Assembly: GCF_024704725.1 (NCBI RefSeq)
Contig: NZ_JALIQS010000012.1
Span: forward strand, 32,415-96,414
Length of the DNA: 64,000 bases
Origin: Shinella sp. CPCC 101442
Lineage (GTDB): Bacteria > Pseudomonadota > Alphaproteobacteria > Rhizobiales > Rhizobiaceae
Direction of reading: 5' to 3'
Part shown: positions 28,094 through 39,307 of the stretch, piece after piece
Layout of the letters: each line of letters begins with the position of its first letter
Position numbering within the stretch: the stretch's first letter is position 1
Translations under genes and position numbers: made by a program
Notes under the pieces: generated by a model
Seen by the model: only the letters and a program-made list of their open reading frames with translations
The model's database searches: none
What the model was told of the DNA's origin: nothing

Positions 28094-28570
28094 ATGACCT
28101 CCATCACTACGGCCACCTTTGCCGGCGACACGCTCGAAATCATCGCATTCCGTCTGCATGAGCAGGAGTTCTGCGTGAAGACGACGACGATCCGTGAGAT
28201 TCGCGGCTGGGCCCCATCCACGCCGATCCCGCATTCCCCGCCCGACGTCATCGGCGTGATGAACCTGCGCGGCACGGTCATCCCGATCATCGATCTCGCC
28301 CACAAGCTGGGCATGAAGAGCACGGAAGCCAACGAGCGCAGCGCCATCGTGGTCGCCGAAGTGCACAGCATGGTCGTCGGCCTCGTCGTCGATCGTGTCT
28401 CGGACATCCTCACCATCCGCAGCGAGCAGATCCAGCCGGTGCCCGAGGTGACGACCTCCTTCGACAAAGTCTATGCCGAGGGTATCATCGCCCATGAGAA
28501 CGGCATGATCTGCTTCCTCAACCTTGCGCGCATGTTCAAGGAACGCGACGTGGAAGAAATGGCGGCCTGA
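28094..28570 (+). CDS. cheW: Chemotaxis coupling protein CheW
   Basis: A 158-residue scaffold that links chemoreceptors to the CheA kinase. The CheW fold is complete: FRLHEQEFCVKTTTIREIR near the N-terminus, the conserved VIGVMNLRGTVIPIIDLAHKL segment (about residues 54-74) with the receptor-contacting NLRG, and VVDRVSDILTI at about 98. GGAAAG precedes the ATG by 6 nt. It stands in its own unit between two terminators, away from a che operon, directly before a chemoreceptor gene, so it may favour that receptor or act as a second CheW. Confidence 0.93.
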   Translation: MTSITTATFAGDTLEIIAFRLHEQEFCVKTTTIREIRGWAPSTPIPHSPPDVIGVMNLRGTVIPIIDLAHKLGMKSTEANERSAIVVAEVHSMVVGLVVDRVSDILTIRSEQIQPVPEVTTSFDKVYAEGIIAHENGMICFLNLARMFKERDVEEMAA

Positions 28571-28598
28571 TTCCCCGTCCCATCCTTCTGGAAAATCG

Positions 28599-28630
28599 AA
28601 AACCGTCGTGCTGCCGCACGGCGGTTTTTT
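28599..28630 (+). terminator. Intrinsic terminator after cheW
   Basis: AACCGTCGTGC and GCACGGCGGTT pair over 11 bp (one T-G pair) around TGCC, followed by TTTT. Confidence 0.85.
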
Positions 28631-28972
28631 GTTGCCTGTAAAATAATGCAACCTTTGGAAGAAATTGCAGTTACGCAAGGAAAGCGGCGCCTAACGTTAC
28701 GTCAGCAACACAAAGCTGACTGCATTTGTAAGCTATTGTTATATAACAGAACTTAAAAATGATATCTTGTTTTTCATCAATTGTTAAAGCTGTCGCTCCA
28801 TCTTTGATTGCAGATATGCGTTCTGGGGAGGCGTGATCGTCTCCCGCAAAGATTGAGAACTGAGCAGGTCTATCGTGGGCCGCGTCGCGACCCATGCGCA
28901 ACACCGCAAACTGACGATCGCCACGCTGGCCATCAGCTTAGAAGCAGTGGTCGTCACACAAGGGGACAGGTC
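28631..28972. other. AT-rich non-coding leader of the chemoreceptor gene
   Basis: This 342-nt gap is much richer in A+T than its surroundings, especially about 28715-28800 (TTGTTATATAACAG, TTAAAAATGATATC, TTTTTCATCAATTG). TGTTATATAACA at about 28737-28748 is a perfect palindrome. It probably holds the promoter of the chemoreceptor, possibly of a flagellar regulon. No ORF is convincing; an in-frame extension of the chemoreceptor to 28808 lacks family support. Confidence 0.5.
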
Positions 28973-30754
28973 ATGCTTTCATTTGCAAAGTCCATGGATG
29001 CAGGCCACATCATCGACGCGCTGTCGCGCTCGCAGGCCGTGATCCAATTCGACCTTAACGGCAATATCCTCACCGCCAACGAAAACTTCTGCAAGGCGCT
29101 CGGCTACGATCTGAAGGAGATCGTCGGCAAGCATCACCGCATCTTCTGCGAAGCCGCCTATACGGCGACGGAAGAATACCGCCAGTTCTGGGCGCGCCTC
29201 GGACGTGGGGAACACGACTCCTCCAGCTACAAGCGCCTGCGCAAGGACGGCAAGGAGATCTGGATCCAGGCGAGCTACAACCCGGTCTTCCGTGGCGGCA
29301 AAGCTTACAAGGTCGTCAAATTCGCGAGCGATATCACCGAAGCGAAGATGCGGGCGACGGAAGACGCTGCAAAGCTCGACGCCATTTCCCGCTCGCAGGC
29401 GGTGATCGAGTTCACGCCATCGGGCGAAATCCTCAATGCCAACGAAAATTTCTGCGCGGGGCTCGGCTACGATCTCTCCGAAATTCGCGGCAGGCATCAC
29501 CGCATGTTCTGCGATCCAGCCTATGTGCAGACGCAGGCCTATGCGGATTTCTGGAAGAACCTTGCCGACGGGCAATTCATCTCCAACGAATTCGTGCGCT
29601 ATGGCAAGGGCGGCAAGGAAATCTGGATCCAGGCGGCCTACAATCCGATCCGCGACCTGAATGGCCGGGTCTTCAAGGTCGTCAAGTTCGCGACCGATGT
29701 CACCCAGCGCATGTCAGCGATCAATGCGCTCGGCGGCGCGCTGAAGGCGTTGTCGGAAGGCGACCTCACGCAGAACCTGAAAGTTCCCTTCGTGCCCTCC
29801 ATGGAGGCGGTCCGCAAGGACTTCAACGAGGCTGTCGCCGGTCTGCACGAGACCATGCGGACAGTCGAAACCAATGCGAATGCCATCGCGTCCGGCGCAC
29901 AGGAAATCCGCTCGGCGGCGGACGATCTTGCCAGGCGTACCGAGCAGCAGGCGGCCTCCGTGGAGGAAACCGCGGCCGCCCTCGACGAAATCACCACGAC
30001 GGTCGCCGATTCGAGCCGCCGCGCCGACGAGGCCGGTACACTGGTCGGCAAGACCAGGATGGGCGCGGAAAAATCCGGTGAAGTCGTCAAGAAGGCGATC
30101 GGCGCCATGGGACAGATCGAGCAGTCGTCACGCGAGATTTCCAATATCATCGGCGTGATCGACGACATCGCTTTCCAGACCAACCTCCTGGCGCTGAATG
30201 CCGGTGTCGAAGCTGCGCGAGCGGGGGAGGCCGGCAAGGGCTTTGCGGTCGTGGCGCAGGAGGTACGCGAGCTTGCCCAGCGTTCGGCAAGTGCGGCCAA
30301 GGACATCAAGGCGCTGATCACCACGTCAGGCGAGCAGGTTAGGAGCGGCGTCGCCCTCGTCGACGAGACCGGGCGCGCCCTGCAGGAAATCCTGGCGCAG
30401 GTGCACGAGGTTCACACCAACGTCGCCGCCATCGTCGAGGCTTCGCGCGAACAATCGACGGGCCTTCGCGAGATCAACACCTCCGTCAACTCGATGGACC
30501 AGGCCACGCAGCAGAATGCGGCGATGGTCGAGGAAAGCACGGCGGCGAGCCATGCCATGGCGCGTGAGGCCGATGCATTGCATGCGCTTATCCGTCGGTT
30601 CCGGCTCGCCGGAAACGGCGCGGCTGGCGGGCAGGGGGCGGCCCGAGCTCCAAGGGCTGTCGCTCCTGCCCCCACCGCGCAGCTGCATGCCGTTGCCCGC
30701 ACGATGCGATCCTCCGGCGGTGCCGCGGCGGCGGAAAACTGGGAAGAATTCTGA
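28973..30754 (+). CDS. Soluble methyl-accepting chemotaxis protein with two PAS domains
   Basis: A 593-residue cytoplasmic chemoreceptor; no membrane helix is present. Two PAS domains at about 10-118 and 130-240 are near duplicates (both begin SRSQAVI and share NANENFC / [14 protein letters not shown] and KVVKFA). A linker follows, then the methyl-accepting signalling domain at about 330-550 with the kinase-contact tip [20 protein letters not shown]. The C-terminus ends NWEEF, matching the NWETF-type docking pentapeptide for CheR/CheB. The start at 28973 is supported by AGGGGACAG upstream. PAS cofactor (heme or FAD) and stimulus are unknown; it resembles rhizobial cytoplasmic McpY-type receptors. 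Confidence 0.93.
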   Translation: MLSFAKSMDAGHIIDALSRSQAVIQFDLNGNILTANENFCKALGYDLKEIVGKHHRIFCEAAYTATEEYRQFWARLGRGEHDSSSYKRLRKDGKEIWIQASYNPVFRGGKAYKVVKFASDITEAKMRATEDAAKLDAISRSQAVIEFTPSGEILNANENFCAGLGYDLSEIRGRHHRMFCDPAYVQTQAYADFWKNLADGQFISNEFVRYGKGGKEIWIQAAYNPIRDLNGRVFKVVKFATDVTQRMSAINALGGALKALSEGDLTQNLKVPFVPSMEAVRKDFNEAVAGLHETMRTVETNANAIASGAQEIRSAADDLARRTEQQAASVEETAAALDEITTTVADSSRRADEAGTLVGKTRMGAEKSGEVVKKAIGAMGQIEQSSREISNIIGVIDDIAFQTNLLALNAGVEAARAGEAGKGFAVVAQEVRELAQRSASAAKDIKALITTSGEQVRSGVALVDETGRALQEILAQVHEVHTNVAAIVEASREQSTGLREINTSVNSMDQATQQNAAMVEESTAASHAMAREADALHALIRRFRLAGNGAAGGQGAARAPRAVAPAPTAQLHAVARTMRSSGGAAAAENWEEF

Positions 30755-30771
30755 TCCCGGCGCATCAATGC

Positions 30772-30804
30772 AAAAACGGCCGGCGTAAAGCCGGCCGTTT
30801 TGTT
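30772..30804. terminator. Bidirectional intrinsic terminator
   Basis: AAACGGCCGGC and GCCGGCCGTTT form a perfect stem around GTAAA, with T-runs on both strands (TTTTG on plus, TTTTTG on minus). It separates the chemoreceptor from the convergent fds operon end. Confidence 0.88.
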
Positions 30805-30822
30805 TGAGGGCAAGAGCCGGCT

Positions 30823-31080
30823 TCAGGCCGGTGCGGCCGCCGCGGGCGGGACTTCCGCCGGCTTGGGGCGATGGATCAGCGGGACCGCCTGCAGGACGAG
30901 GCTGTCGAGACCTTCGCCATTGTGGTTGTCGACGAGATCGAAAAGCTGGCGGCGCATGCGCGGCTCCCAGAACTTGTTGATATGGGTGGCGACGCCCCCC
31001 GGGCCTTCGCTTGCCGGCTGCGAGTGGAAAAAGGTGGCGATCTGGTTTGCCATCCGGATGATCTTGTTGTTGTCGGACAT
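30823..31080 (-). CDS. fdsD: Formate dehydrogenase delta subunit
   Basis: An 85-residue FdsD protein, the last gene of the fds operon. Typical segments are IIRMANQIATFFHSQP, HINKFWEPRMRRQL and VLQAVPLIHRP; the Ala/Pro-rich tail varies. FdsD is needed for assembly or stability of FdsGBA in Rhodobacter-type enzymes. It starts 9 nt after the FdhD gene. Confidence 0.9.
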   Translation of the reverse strand: MSDNNKIIRMANQIATFFHSQPASEGPGGVATHINKFWEPRMRRQLFDLVDNHNGEGLDSLVLQAVPLIHRPKPAEVPPAAAAPA

Positions 31081-31089
31081 GCGCGTCTC

Positions 31090-31923
31090 CTAACCATTTC
31101 CCAGGCGCCGCTCGGCGCCGGGCACGATGCGTTCCGCACCGGTGAAAATCTCGAAGTCCTCGCCGCGCACCAGCGCGATCAGCGTCATGCCGGCATCCTC
31201 CGCCGTTCGGATGGCGAGCGCGGTCGGTGCCGAAATGGCGATGATGAACGGGCTGCCGATGATCGCCGTCTTCTGCACCATCTCGACCGAGACGCGGCTG
31301 GTGACGACCACGGCGCCCGCGCCACCGGCATGGCCGGCGCGTCGCGCGGCACCAACGAGCTTGTCCAGCGCGTTGTGCCGGCCGACATCCTCGCGCACCG
31401 CGATGAGGCCTTGGCCCGGCACATAGAAGCCCGCGCCATGCACGGCGCGCGTCACCATGTGCAGCGGCTGCTGACCGTTCAGAAGGCGAACCGCTTCGAC
31501 GACCTGGTCCTCCAGAAGGGTAAGCGGTGATGAACGCACCGAAGGCGTGACGCGAACCGCCTGTTCGATCGATTCGATGCCGCAGAGACCGCAGCCGACC
31601 GGGCCGGCCATATGGCGGCGGCGGGTGGTCAGCGCGTCGTTCTGTGCGTCGGCAAGGCGGATCTGCAGGTCGATGCCCTTGTCTTCCGCCAGAACCTCGA
31701 TGGTTTCGATCTCCGAGGGATCGGCGATGATGCCTTCGGTGAGGCTGAAGCCGGTCGCGAAATCCTCAAGATCCGCGGGCGTCGCCATCATCACGGCGTG
31801 GGTCGAGCCGGCATAGGAGAAGGCGACCGGGGTTTCCTCCGGCACGAACCGATCGCTCTCGCCGAGCCGCCCGTTGCGGCGGGCGGTCTCGGCAACCTTG
31901 GTGTGGGTCGGAAAATCCGGCAC
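31090..31923 (-). CDS. fdhD: Formate dehydrogenase accessory sulfurtransferase FdhD (FdsC)
   Basis: A 277-residue accessory protein that takes sulfur from a cysteine desulfurase and installs it on the bis-MGD cofactor before insertion in FdsA. The conserved GCGLCG motif at about residues 110-115 and the VREDVGRHNALDKLVG segment (about 198) identify the family. In fds operons this gene is also named fdsC. It follows fdsA by 8 nt. A TusA-like sulfur carrier elsewhere in the window might feed it, but that is speculation. Confidence 0.93.
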   Translation of the reverse strand: MPDFPTHTKVAETARRNGRLGESDRFVPEETPVAFSYAGSTHAVMMATPADLEDFATGFSLTEGIIADPSEIETIEVLAEDKGIDLQIRLADAQNDALTTRRRHMAGPVGCGLCGIESIEQAVRVTPSVRSSPLTLLEDQVVEAVRLLNGQQPLHMVTRAVHGAGFYVPGQGLIAVREDVGRHNALDKLVGAARRAGHAGGAGAVVVTSRVSVEMVQKTAIIGSPFIIAISAPTALAIRTAEDAGMTLIALVRGEDFEIFTGAERIVPGAERRLGNG

Positions 31924-31931
31924 GCGCGTTC

Positions 31932-34811
31932 CTATTCCGCTGCCTCCAGCTTGCCCTTGATGCGGCGGGACTGGCGCGACAGCTCGTCATATTCGACCTG
32001 CCAGTCGGACGGACCGTTCGACGGCGAGATCTGCACGGCCGTCACCTTATACTCCGGGCAGTTCGTCGCCCAGTCGGAGAAATCGGTGGTGATGACGTTG
32101 GCCTGCGTCAGCGGATGGTGGAAGGTCGTGTAGACGACGCCGGGCGAAACGCGGTCGGTGACGAGCGCGCGCAGCGTCGTCTCACCGGCGCGGCTTGCCA
32201 GCCGCACCCAGTCGCCGTCGCGGATGCCGCGGTTTTCCGCATCGTGCGGATGCATTTCCAGCCGGTCCTCCTCGTGCCAGAGCACGTTGTCGGTGCGTCG
32301 CGTCTGGGCGCCGACATTGTACTGGCTGAGAATGCGGCCGGTGGTGAGCAGCAGCGGGAAGCGCGGGCCGGTCTTCTCGTCCGTCGCGACATATTCCGTG
32401 CGGATGAACTTACCCTTGCCGCGCACGAAGCCGTTGATGTGCATGATCGGCGAACCCTGCGGGTTCTTCTCGTTGCACGGCCACTGCACCGAACCGTGCT
32501 TTTCGAGATAGTCGTAGGAAACGAGCGCAAAGCTCGGCGTCGTCGCGGCGATCTCGTCCATGATCTCGGAGGGGTGGCTGTAGTTCCAGCCCAGTCCCAT
32601 GGCATGGGCGAGGTTCTGCGTGACCTCCCAGTCGGCATAGCCGTTCTTCGGCGTCATGACGCGGCGCACGCGGTTGATGCGGCGCTCGGCATTGGTGAAG
32701 GTGCCGTCCTTTTCGAGGAAGGTCGAGCCCGGCAGGAAGACATGGGCGTAGTTTGCGGTTTCGTTCAGGAAGAGATCCTGCACCACGACGCATTCCATGG
32801 CGGCAAGACCGGCGGAGACGTGTTTGGTGTCGGGGTCGGACTGGAGGATGTCCTCGCCCTGGATGTAGATGCCCTTGAACGTGCCCTCGACAGCGGCGTC
32901 CAGCATGTTGGGAATGCGCAGGCCCGGTTCGTTGTTGAGCGTCACACCCCAGAGCTTTTCGAAGATTTCGCGCGTGGAATCATCCGAGATGTGGCGATAG
33001 CCCGGCAGTTCATGCGGGAAGGACCCCATGTCGCACGAGCCCTGCACGTTGTTCTGGCCGCGCAGCGGGTTCACGCCCACGCCCTCGCGGCCGATATTGC
33101 CGGTCGCCATGGCAAGGTTGGCAATCGCCATGACCGTCGTCGAGCCCTGGCTGTGTTCGGTGACGCCGAGGCCGTAATAGATCGAGCCATTGCCACCGGT
33201 GGCGAAAAGCCGGGCGGCACCGCGCAGCGTTTCGGCGGGCACACCGGTCAGCGCTTCGGTTTCCTCCGGGCTGTGGCGCGGTTCGGCGACGAAGCCGGCC
33301 CAGTCCTCGAATTCCGACCAGTCGCAGCGCTCCTTGATGAAGCTCTCGTCGTAGAGGCTTTCCGTCACGATGACATGGGCGAGCGCGGTGACGACCGCGA
33401 CGTTGGTGCCCGGCCGGAGCGGCAGGTGATAGGACGCCTTGACATGCGGCGAGGAGACGAGGTCGATGCGGCGCGGATCGATGACGATCAGCTTGGCGCC
33501 CTGGCGCAGGCGCTTCTTCAGGCGCGAGGCGAAGACCGGGTGACCATCCGTCGGGTTGGCACCGATGACGATGACGACATCCGTATGCTCGACCGAATCG
33601 AAGTTCTGCGTGCCGGCCGAGGTGCCGAAGGCCTGTCCGAGACCGTAACCCGTCGGCGAGTGACAGACGCGCGCGCAGGTATCGACATTGTTGTTGCCGA
33701 AGCCGGCACGGATCAGCTTCTGGACGAGGTAGGTCTCCTCGTTGGTGCAACGCGACGAAGTGATGCCGCCGATGGACTCCCGGCCATATTGATACTGGAT
33801 GCGGCGGAATTCCGAGGCGGTATGGGCATAGGCCTCTTCCCAGGTCACTTCACGCCAGGGATCGGAAATCTTCTCGCGGATCATCGGGTTGAGGATGCGG
33901 TCGCGGTGGGTCGAATAGCCATAGGCGAAACGACCCTTCACACAGGAGTGGCCGCGATTGGCCTGGCCATCCTTCCACGGCACCATGCGTACCAGCTCCT
34001 CGCCGCGCATTTCCGCCTTGAAGGAGCAGCCGACGCCGCAATAGGCGCAGGTGGTGACGACGGAATGTTCCGGCTGGCCGATCTCGATGACCGACTTTTC
34101 CGTCAGCGTCGCCGTCGGGCAGGCCTGCACGCAGGCGCCGCAGGAGACGCATTCGGATTCGAGGAAATGCTCGTGCATGCCGGGCGAGACGCGGCTGTCG
34201 AAGCCACGGCCCTCGATCGTCAACGCGAACGTGCCCTGCACCTCTTCGCAGGCGCGCACGCAGCGCGAGCAGACGATGCATTTCGACGGATCATAGGTGA
34301 AGTAAGGGTTCGATTCGTCCTTCGGCATCCAGCGGGCGTTCGCCTCGCCGTTGCTGCGCGCCTTGACGTGGTTGTCGCCCTCATAGCCATAGCGCACGTC
34401 GCGCAGGCCGACCGCGCCGGCCATGTCCTGCAACTCGCAGTCGCCGTTGGCCGCGCAGGTCAGACAGTCGAGCGGATGGTCGGAGATATAGAGTTCCATC
34501 ACGCCCTTGCGGATGCTCTTCAGACGGCTCGTCTGGGTATGGATGACGAGGCCGGGCGCGACGGGCGTCGTGCAGGAGGCGGGTGTGCCGTTGCGGCCTT
34601 CGATCTCGACGAGACAGAGGCGGCAGGAGCCGAAGGCATCGACCATGTCGGTCGCGCAGAGTTTCGGCACCTGGATGCCGGCCTCCATCGAGGCGCGCAT
34701 GATGGAGGTGCCTTCGGGAACGGTGATCTCGTTCCCGTCGATGGTGAGCGTCACCATCTTTTCCGAACGGGCGGCGGGCGTGCCGAAGTCGATTTCAGGA
34801 ACGAGGGACAT
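31932..34811 (-). CDS. fdsA: NAD-dependent formate dehydrogenase, molybdenum catalytic subunit
   Basis: The 959-residue alpha subunit oxidises formate to CO2 at a bis-MGD molybdenum centre. Parts in order: a [2Fe-2S] ferredoxin domain (about 18-100, with Cys in AFGSCRLCLVEIEG), a His-Cys3 4Fe-4S region (DCLTCAANGDCEL), two 4Fe-4S motifs (CIVCSRCVRAC and CVSCGACVQAC), a further [4Fe-4S] binding CAYCGVGCSF at about 260, and the Mo catalytic domain. The Mo ligand is Cys383 next to His384 in CARVCHSPTG. No Tat signal, so the complex is cytoplasmic. FdhD follows closely; the DUF4287 gene precedes it by 54 nt. Confidence 0.95.
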   Translation of the reverse strand: MSLVPEIDFGTPAARSEKMVTLTIDGNEITVPEGTSIMRASMEAGIQVPKLCATDMVDAFGSCRLCLVEIEGRNGTPASCTTPVAPGLVIHTQTSRLKSIRKGVMELYISDHPLDCLTCAANGDCELQDMAGAVGLRDVRYGYEGDNHVKARSNGEANARWMPKDESNPYFTYDPSKCIVCSRCVRACEEVQGTFALTIEGRGFDSRVSPGMHEHFLESECVSCGACVQACPTATLTEKSVIEIGQPEHSVVTTCAYCGVGCSFKAEMRGEELVRMVPWKDGQANRGHSCVKGRFAYGYSTHRDRILNPMIREKISDPWREVTWEEAYAHTASEFRRIQYQYGRESIGGITSSRCTNEETYLVQKLIRAGFGNNNVDTCARVCHSPTGYGLGQAFGTSAGTQNFDSVEHTDVVIVIGANPTDGHPVFASRLKKRLRQGAKLIVIDPRRIDLVSSPHVKASYHLPLRPGTNVAVVTALAHVIVTESLYDESFIKERCDWSEFEDWAGFVAEPRHSPEETEALTGVPAETLRGAARLFATGGNGSIYYGLGVTEHSQGSTTVMAIANLAMATGNIGREGVGVNPLRGQNNVQGSCDMGSFPHELPGYRHISDDSTREIFEKLWGVTLNNEPGLRIPNMLDAAVEGTFKGIYIQGEDILQSDPDTKHVSAGLAAMECVVVQDLFLNETANYAHVFLPGSTFLEKDGTFTNAERRINRVRRVMTPKNGYADWEVTQNLAHAMGLGWNYSHPSEIMDEIAATTPSFALVSYDYLEKHGSVQWPCNEKNPQGSPIMHINGFVRGKGKFIRTEYVATDEKTGPRFPLLLTTGRILSQYNVGAQTRRTDNVLWHEEDRLEMHPHDAENRGIRDGDWVRLASRAGETTLRALVTDRVSPGVVYTTFHHPLTQANVITTDFSDWATNCPEYKVTAVQISPSNGPSDWQVEYDELSRQSRRIKGKLEAAE

Positions 34812-34865
34812 GGGAACCTCCGGATCGTCTCGCGCCGCGTTTCAGCGGCGACTTGGGTTCAATTC

Positions 34866-35071
34866 TTAGGACTTCGTCTCGGCGAGGGTCGCCGCGACGA
34901 GCGCATTGGCATGGCCATGGCCGAGACCGTGCGTTTCCTTCAGGAACGCGACGATCTGCATATGCGCCTTGCCGTCCTGCGCGCGGACGATGGCTTTCCA
35001 ATGCTCGATTGGCTGGCCGTATGTCTTCTCGATGGACGGGAAGTAGGAGGCCGGGCCTTTGATCTTCTCGC

Positions 35072-35075
<4 letters not shown>
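34866..35075 (-). CDS. Small DUF4287-type protein inside the fds operon
   Basis: A 69-residue soluble protein (MSEKIKGPASYFPSIEK, then HWKAIVRAQ, FLKETHGLGHGHANALV) matching the DUF4287 family as I recall it; function unknown. Its ATG overlaps the fdsB stop (ATGA at 35072-35075), so its translation is probably coupled to fdsB, and fdsA starts 54 nt after its stop. Longer frames reaching 35300 run through fdsB and are shadows. This gene is not part of the classical fdsGBACD set. A role in assembly or stability of formate dehydrogenase is only a guess from position; DUF4287 proteins also occur in unrelated contexts. Confidence 0.8.
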
Positions 35076-36624
<1,549 letters not shown>

Positions 36625-36628
<4 letters not shown>

Positions 36629-37104
36629 CGGCGGGCCTCCGCGACGAGTTCCTTGGCAAGCTCGGCATCGACCCGTCCATGCACCTCGCCGTCGAGCATC
36701 GCGGCGGGTGCGCACGAACAGAGCCCGAGACAGTAGATGGGCTCGAGCGTCACCGCCCCGTCCAGCGTCGTCTGGTGGAAATCGATGCCGAGCAGCGCCT
36801 TGATGCGCTCGGCGACCGCGTCCCCGCCCATCGACTGGCAGGCTTCGGCGCGACAGAGCTTCAGGACATGCCGGCCCGTCGGGTGGTCGCGATAGTCATG
36901 ATAGAAGGTGACGACGCCATGCACTTCGGCGCGCGACAGGTTCAGTTCACGCGCAATGATCGGCAGGCAGTCCTGCGGCACATAGCCGAATTCGGCCTGG
37001 ATTTCGTGCAGGATGGGAAGAAGCGGGCCTTCAAGCCCCTTCAGTTCGCTGATGATCGCCAGCGTTCTTGCTCCGACATCGCTGCCGGCAACGTGCACAT
37101 TCAT
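36625..37104 (-). CDS. fdsG: NAD-dependent formate dehydrogenase, 2Fe-2S gamma subunit
   Basis: The 159-residue NuoE-like subunit that carries one [2Fe-2S] cluster on Cys84, Cys89 (LCRAEACQSMGG) and Cys125, Cys129 (YCLGLCSCAP). It starts the fdsG-fdsB-DUF4287-fdsA-fdhD-fdsD operon. GGGAGG lies 6 nt before the ATG at 37104; the upstream in-frame ATG at 37170 lacks a ribosome site. Confidence 0.95.
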
Positions 37105-37288
37105 GGTAGGCCTCCCAACCGACACGAATGAACCACGAGGAGACAGGGGGTTCTGGCGCGCCGATACCATTGAAAATGTTCGGCGAAGACCGGAACCCTG
37201 TCGATCCCCGCAGACTTAGTCTAGCACCTTCTCAGCCGGGGGACGACGGGTCAATAAAGCAAAGCCGTTGGGCGATAGAAAACTCCTA
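37105..37288 (-). promoter_or_regulatory. fds operon control region
   Basis: A 184-nt gap between the LysR regulator stop and fdsG. It contains AGACTTAGTCT (37212-37222), a perfect 5-1-5 inverted repeat about 107 nt before the fdsG start, and GATAG-N7-CTATC (37274-37290), which has the size of a LysR-type site and overlaps the regulator's stop codon. Which, if either, is the FdsR site is not shown. Confidence 0.5.
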
Positions 37289-38182
37289 TCAATCCATCCC
37301 CTTTTCGGCAAGCACACGCGCTTCGTGCAGCAGCGCGGAAACGAGCGGTGTAAACGGCTCGCGATGGGTTGCCACGAGGCCGACCGTATGATGCGGTTCG
37401 GGATCGACGAGGGAAACTATACTTATTTCGTCAGGAAATCCAAACGATTTTGCAACATTGCGCGGCATGATGCTCGACCAGCGTCCCGTGCGGACATGGG
37501 AAAACAGCACGATCATCGAATTGGCTTCAAGCGAAGGTTCCACCGTAACCCCGGCTTCCGCGAAGTGTCGGTTGATGATGCGGCGGTTCTGCATGTCGGC
37601 GGTCAATAGGCAGAGCCTAATGCTGCCGGCCTCCTGCCAGGTCACGGTTTCGCGATCGGAAAAGGCATTTCCCCTGGCGGTGATCAGGCAATAGTGCTCG
37701 TGCAGCAGCGGTACGCTGGTGACGCGGCCGAGCGGCTCGTTTTCGAGATAGGTCAGGCCGGCATCGATCTCGAGGTTTTCGAGCAGGCCAAGGATTTTTA
37801 TCGAGGTCGTCGAGACGATCGAGAACGTGACGTCGGGGTGCTTTTCCTGGAAGGGCGCGGTGATGCGCGGCACCATGGCGAGCGTCGTCGGGATGGCGGC
37901 GATGCGGATATGGCCGGAAAGACCCTTTCGCGCCGCGCGCATCTCCTCGCGCATAGTGCGGGTGTCGCCGACGATGCGGCGCGCCCATTCCAGCACGCGC
38001 TGGCCTTCCGGTGTCAGGCCCTGGAAACGCGAGCCGCGCACCACGAGCATCACGCCGAGCTGGTCTTCCAGCTGGCGGATCGCCGCAGACAGCGTCGGCT
38101 GTGAAATGCCGATCTCCTCGGCGGCCCGGGCAAAGTGCTTTTCGCGGGCGAGCGCGATGAAATATTCGAGCTTGTCTATCAT
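37289..38182 (-). CDS. LysR-family regulator, probably of formate dehydrogenase
   Basis: A 297-residue LTTR with HTH at about residues 1-60 (EKHFARAAEEIGISQPTLSA) and the periplasmic-binding-like effector domain at about 90-295. It lies directly upstream of fdsG on the same strand, matching the FdsR-type arrangement known in other proteobacteria. Formate or molybdate availability are possible signals, but the ligand cannot be read from the sequence. It is divergent from the AcuI-like gene with 102 nt between starts and could touch both. Confidence 0.85.
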   Translation of the reverse strand: MIDKLEYFIALAREKHFARAAEEIGISQPTLSAAIRQLEDQLGVMLVVRGSRFQGLTPEGQRVLEWARRIVGDTRTMREEMRAARKGLSGHIRIAAIPTTLAMVPRITAPFQEKHPDVTFSIVSTTSIKILGLLENLEIDAGLTYLENEPLGRVTSVPLLHEHYCLITARGNAFSDRETVTWQEAGSIRLCLLTADMQNRRIINRHFAEAGVTVEPSLEANSMIVLFSHVRTGRWSSIMPRNVAKSFGFPDEISIVSLVDPEPHHTVGLVATHREPFTPLVSALLHEARVLAEKGMD

Positions 38183-38284
38183 GTCAGAAGCACGCCTCCT
38201 TTCTCTTGATACAAAAGAACAGTGGCGGCACCAATGCCCCCGGCCCTATATCTCGTGCAGCGCAGGAAACACAGGGAGCATGCG

Positions 38285-39280
38285 ATGACGTTTCAGGCAT
38301 TGTTGGTAGAAAAGGCCGCCGATGGCGCGGTTTCCGCATCGATCCAGGCGCTTGACGACGCCCGGCTTCCCGATGGCGATGTCACTGTCGCCGTCGAATA
38401 TTCCACGCTGAACTACAAGGACGGCCTCTGCATCAACGGCAAGGGCGGCCTGGTGCGGACCTTCCCGCATGTACCGGGTGTCGATTTCGCCGGTACGGTG
38501 GAGGCCTCGGACGATCCCCGCTACCGGCCCGGCGACCGGGTGGTGCTGACGGGCTGGCGCGTCGGCGAGGTCTGGTGGGGTGGCTATGCGACGCGCGCCA
38601 AGGTGAAGGCCGACTGGCTGGTGCCGTTGCCGGACGAGCTTTCGACCCGGCAGGCCATGGCGATCGGCACGGCGGGCCTCACCTCCATGATGTCGGTTAT
38701 CGCGCTGGAAAAGGCGGGGCTTTCGCCGCTGAAGGGCGAGGTTCTCGTAACGGGAGCGGCCGGTGGCGTCGGCTCGGTCGCCGTGGCCCTTCTGGCGCGG
38801 CTCGGCTACGCGGTCGCCGCCGTCACGGGGCGGCCGGAAACGGCAGATTACCTCAAGGAGCTGGGTGCGGAGACGATCATCGATCGCGCGGACCTGGCGG
38901 AGCCGAACAGCAGGCCGCTCGAATCCGAGCGCTGGGCCGGCGCGGTGGATGCTGTGGGCGGCGAGATGCTGGCGCGCGTGCTCAAGCAGATGAAATATGA
39001 TGGCGCCGTCGCCTCCGTCGGCCTTGCCGCGGGTGCGGCCGTGCCGTCCTTCACGGTCATTCCGTTCCTGCTGCGCGGCGTCAGCCTGCTCGGGATCGAT
39101 TCGGTGAACCGGCCCTATAACCAGCGTGTCGATGCCTGGAGCCGCATCGCCACCGACCTGCCGATGGACAAGCTCGAGGCCATGGTCGTCGAGCACCGGT
39201 TGTCGGACCTGCCGGACCTGGCGAACCAGATTCTGGAGGGCAAGGTGAAGGGGCGCGTCGTCGTCGATGTCAACGCTTGA
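38285..39280 (+). CDS. acuI: NADPH-dependent acrylyl-CoA reductase AcuI / YhdH-type MDR oxidoreductase
   Basis: A 331-residue medium-chain dehydrogenase without catalytic zinc. AcuI reduces acrylyl-CoA to propionyl-CoA and protects against acrylate from DMSP or 3-hydroxypropionate routes. Recognisable segments: STLNYKDGLCINGKGGLV at the N-terminus, HVPGVDFAGTV, and the nucleotide-binding GAAGGVGSVAVALLARLGY at about residue 157. AGGGAG precedes the ATG at 38285; the upstream frame extension is unlikely. No DMSP lyase or propionyl-CoA genes are adjacent, so the physiological substrate is open. Confidence 0.85.
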   Translation: MTFQALLVEKAADGAVSASIQALDDARLPDGDVTVAVEYSTLNYKDGLCINGKGGLVRTFPHVPGVDFAGTVEASDDPRYRPGDRVVLTGWRVGEVWWGGYATRAKVKADWLVPLPDELSTRQAMAIGTAGLTSMMSVIALEKAGLSPLKGEVLVTGAAGGVGSVAVALLARLGYAVAAVTGRPETADYLKELGAETIIDRADLAEPNSRPLESERWAGAVDAVGGEMLARVLKQMKYDGAVASVGLAAGAAVPSFTVIPFLLRGVSLLGIDSVNRPYNQRVDAWSRIATDLPMDKLEAMVVEHRLSDLPDLANQILEGKVKGRVVVDVNA

Positions 39281-39307
39281 CGGGTTTGGACCTGACGGCA
39301 GCGACAG

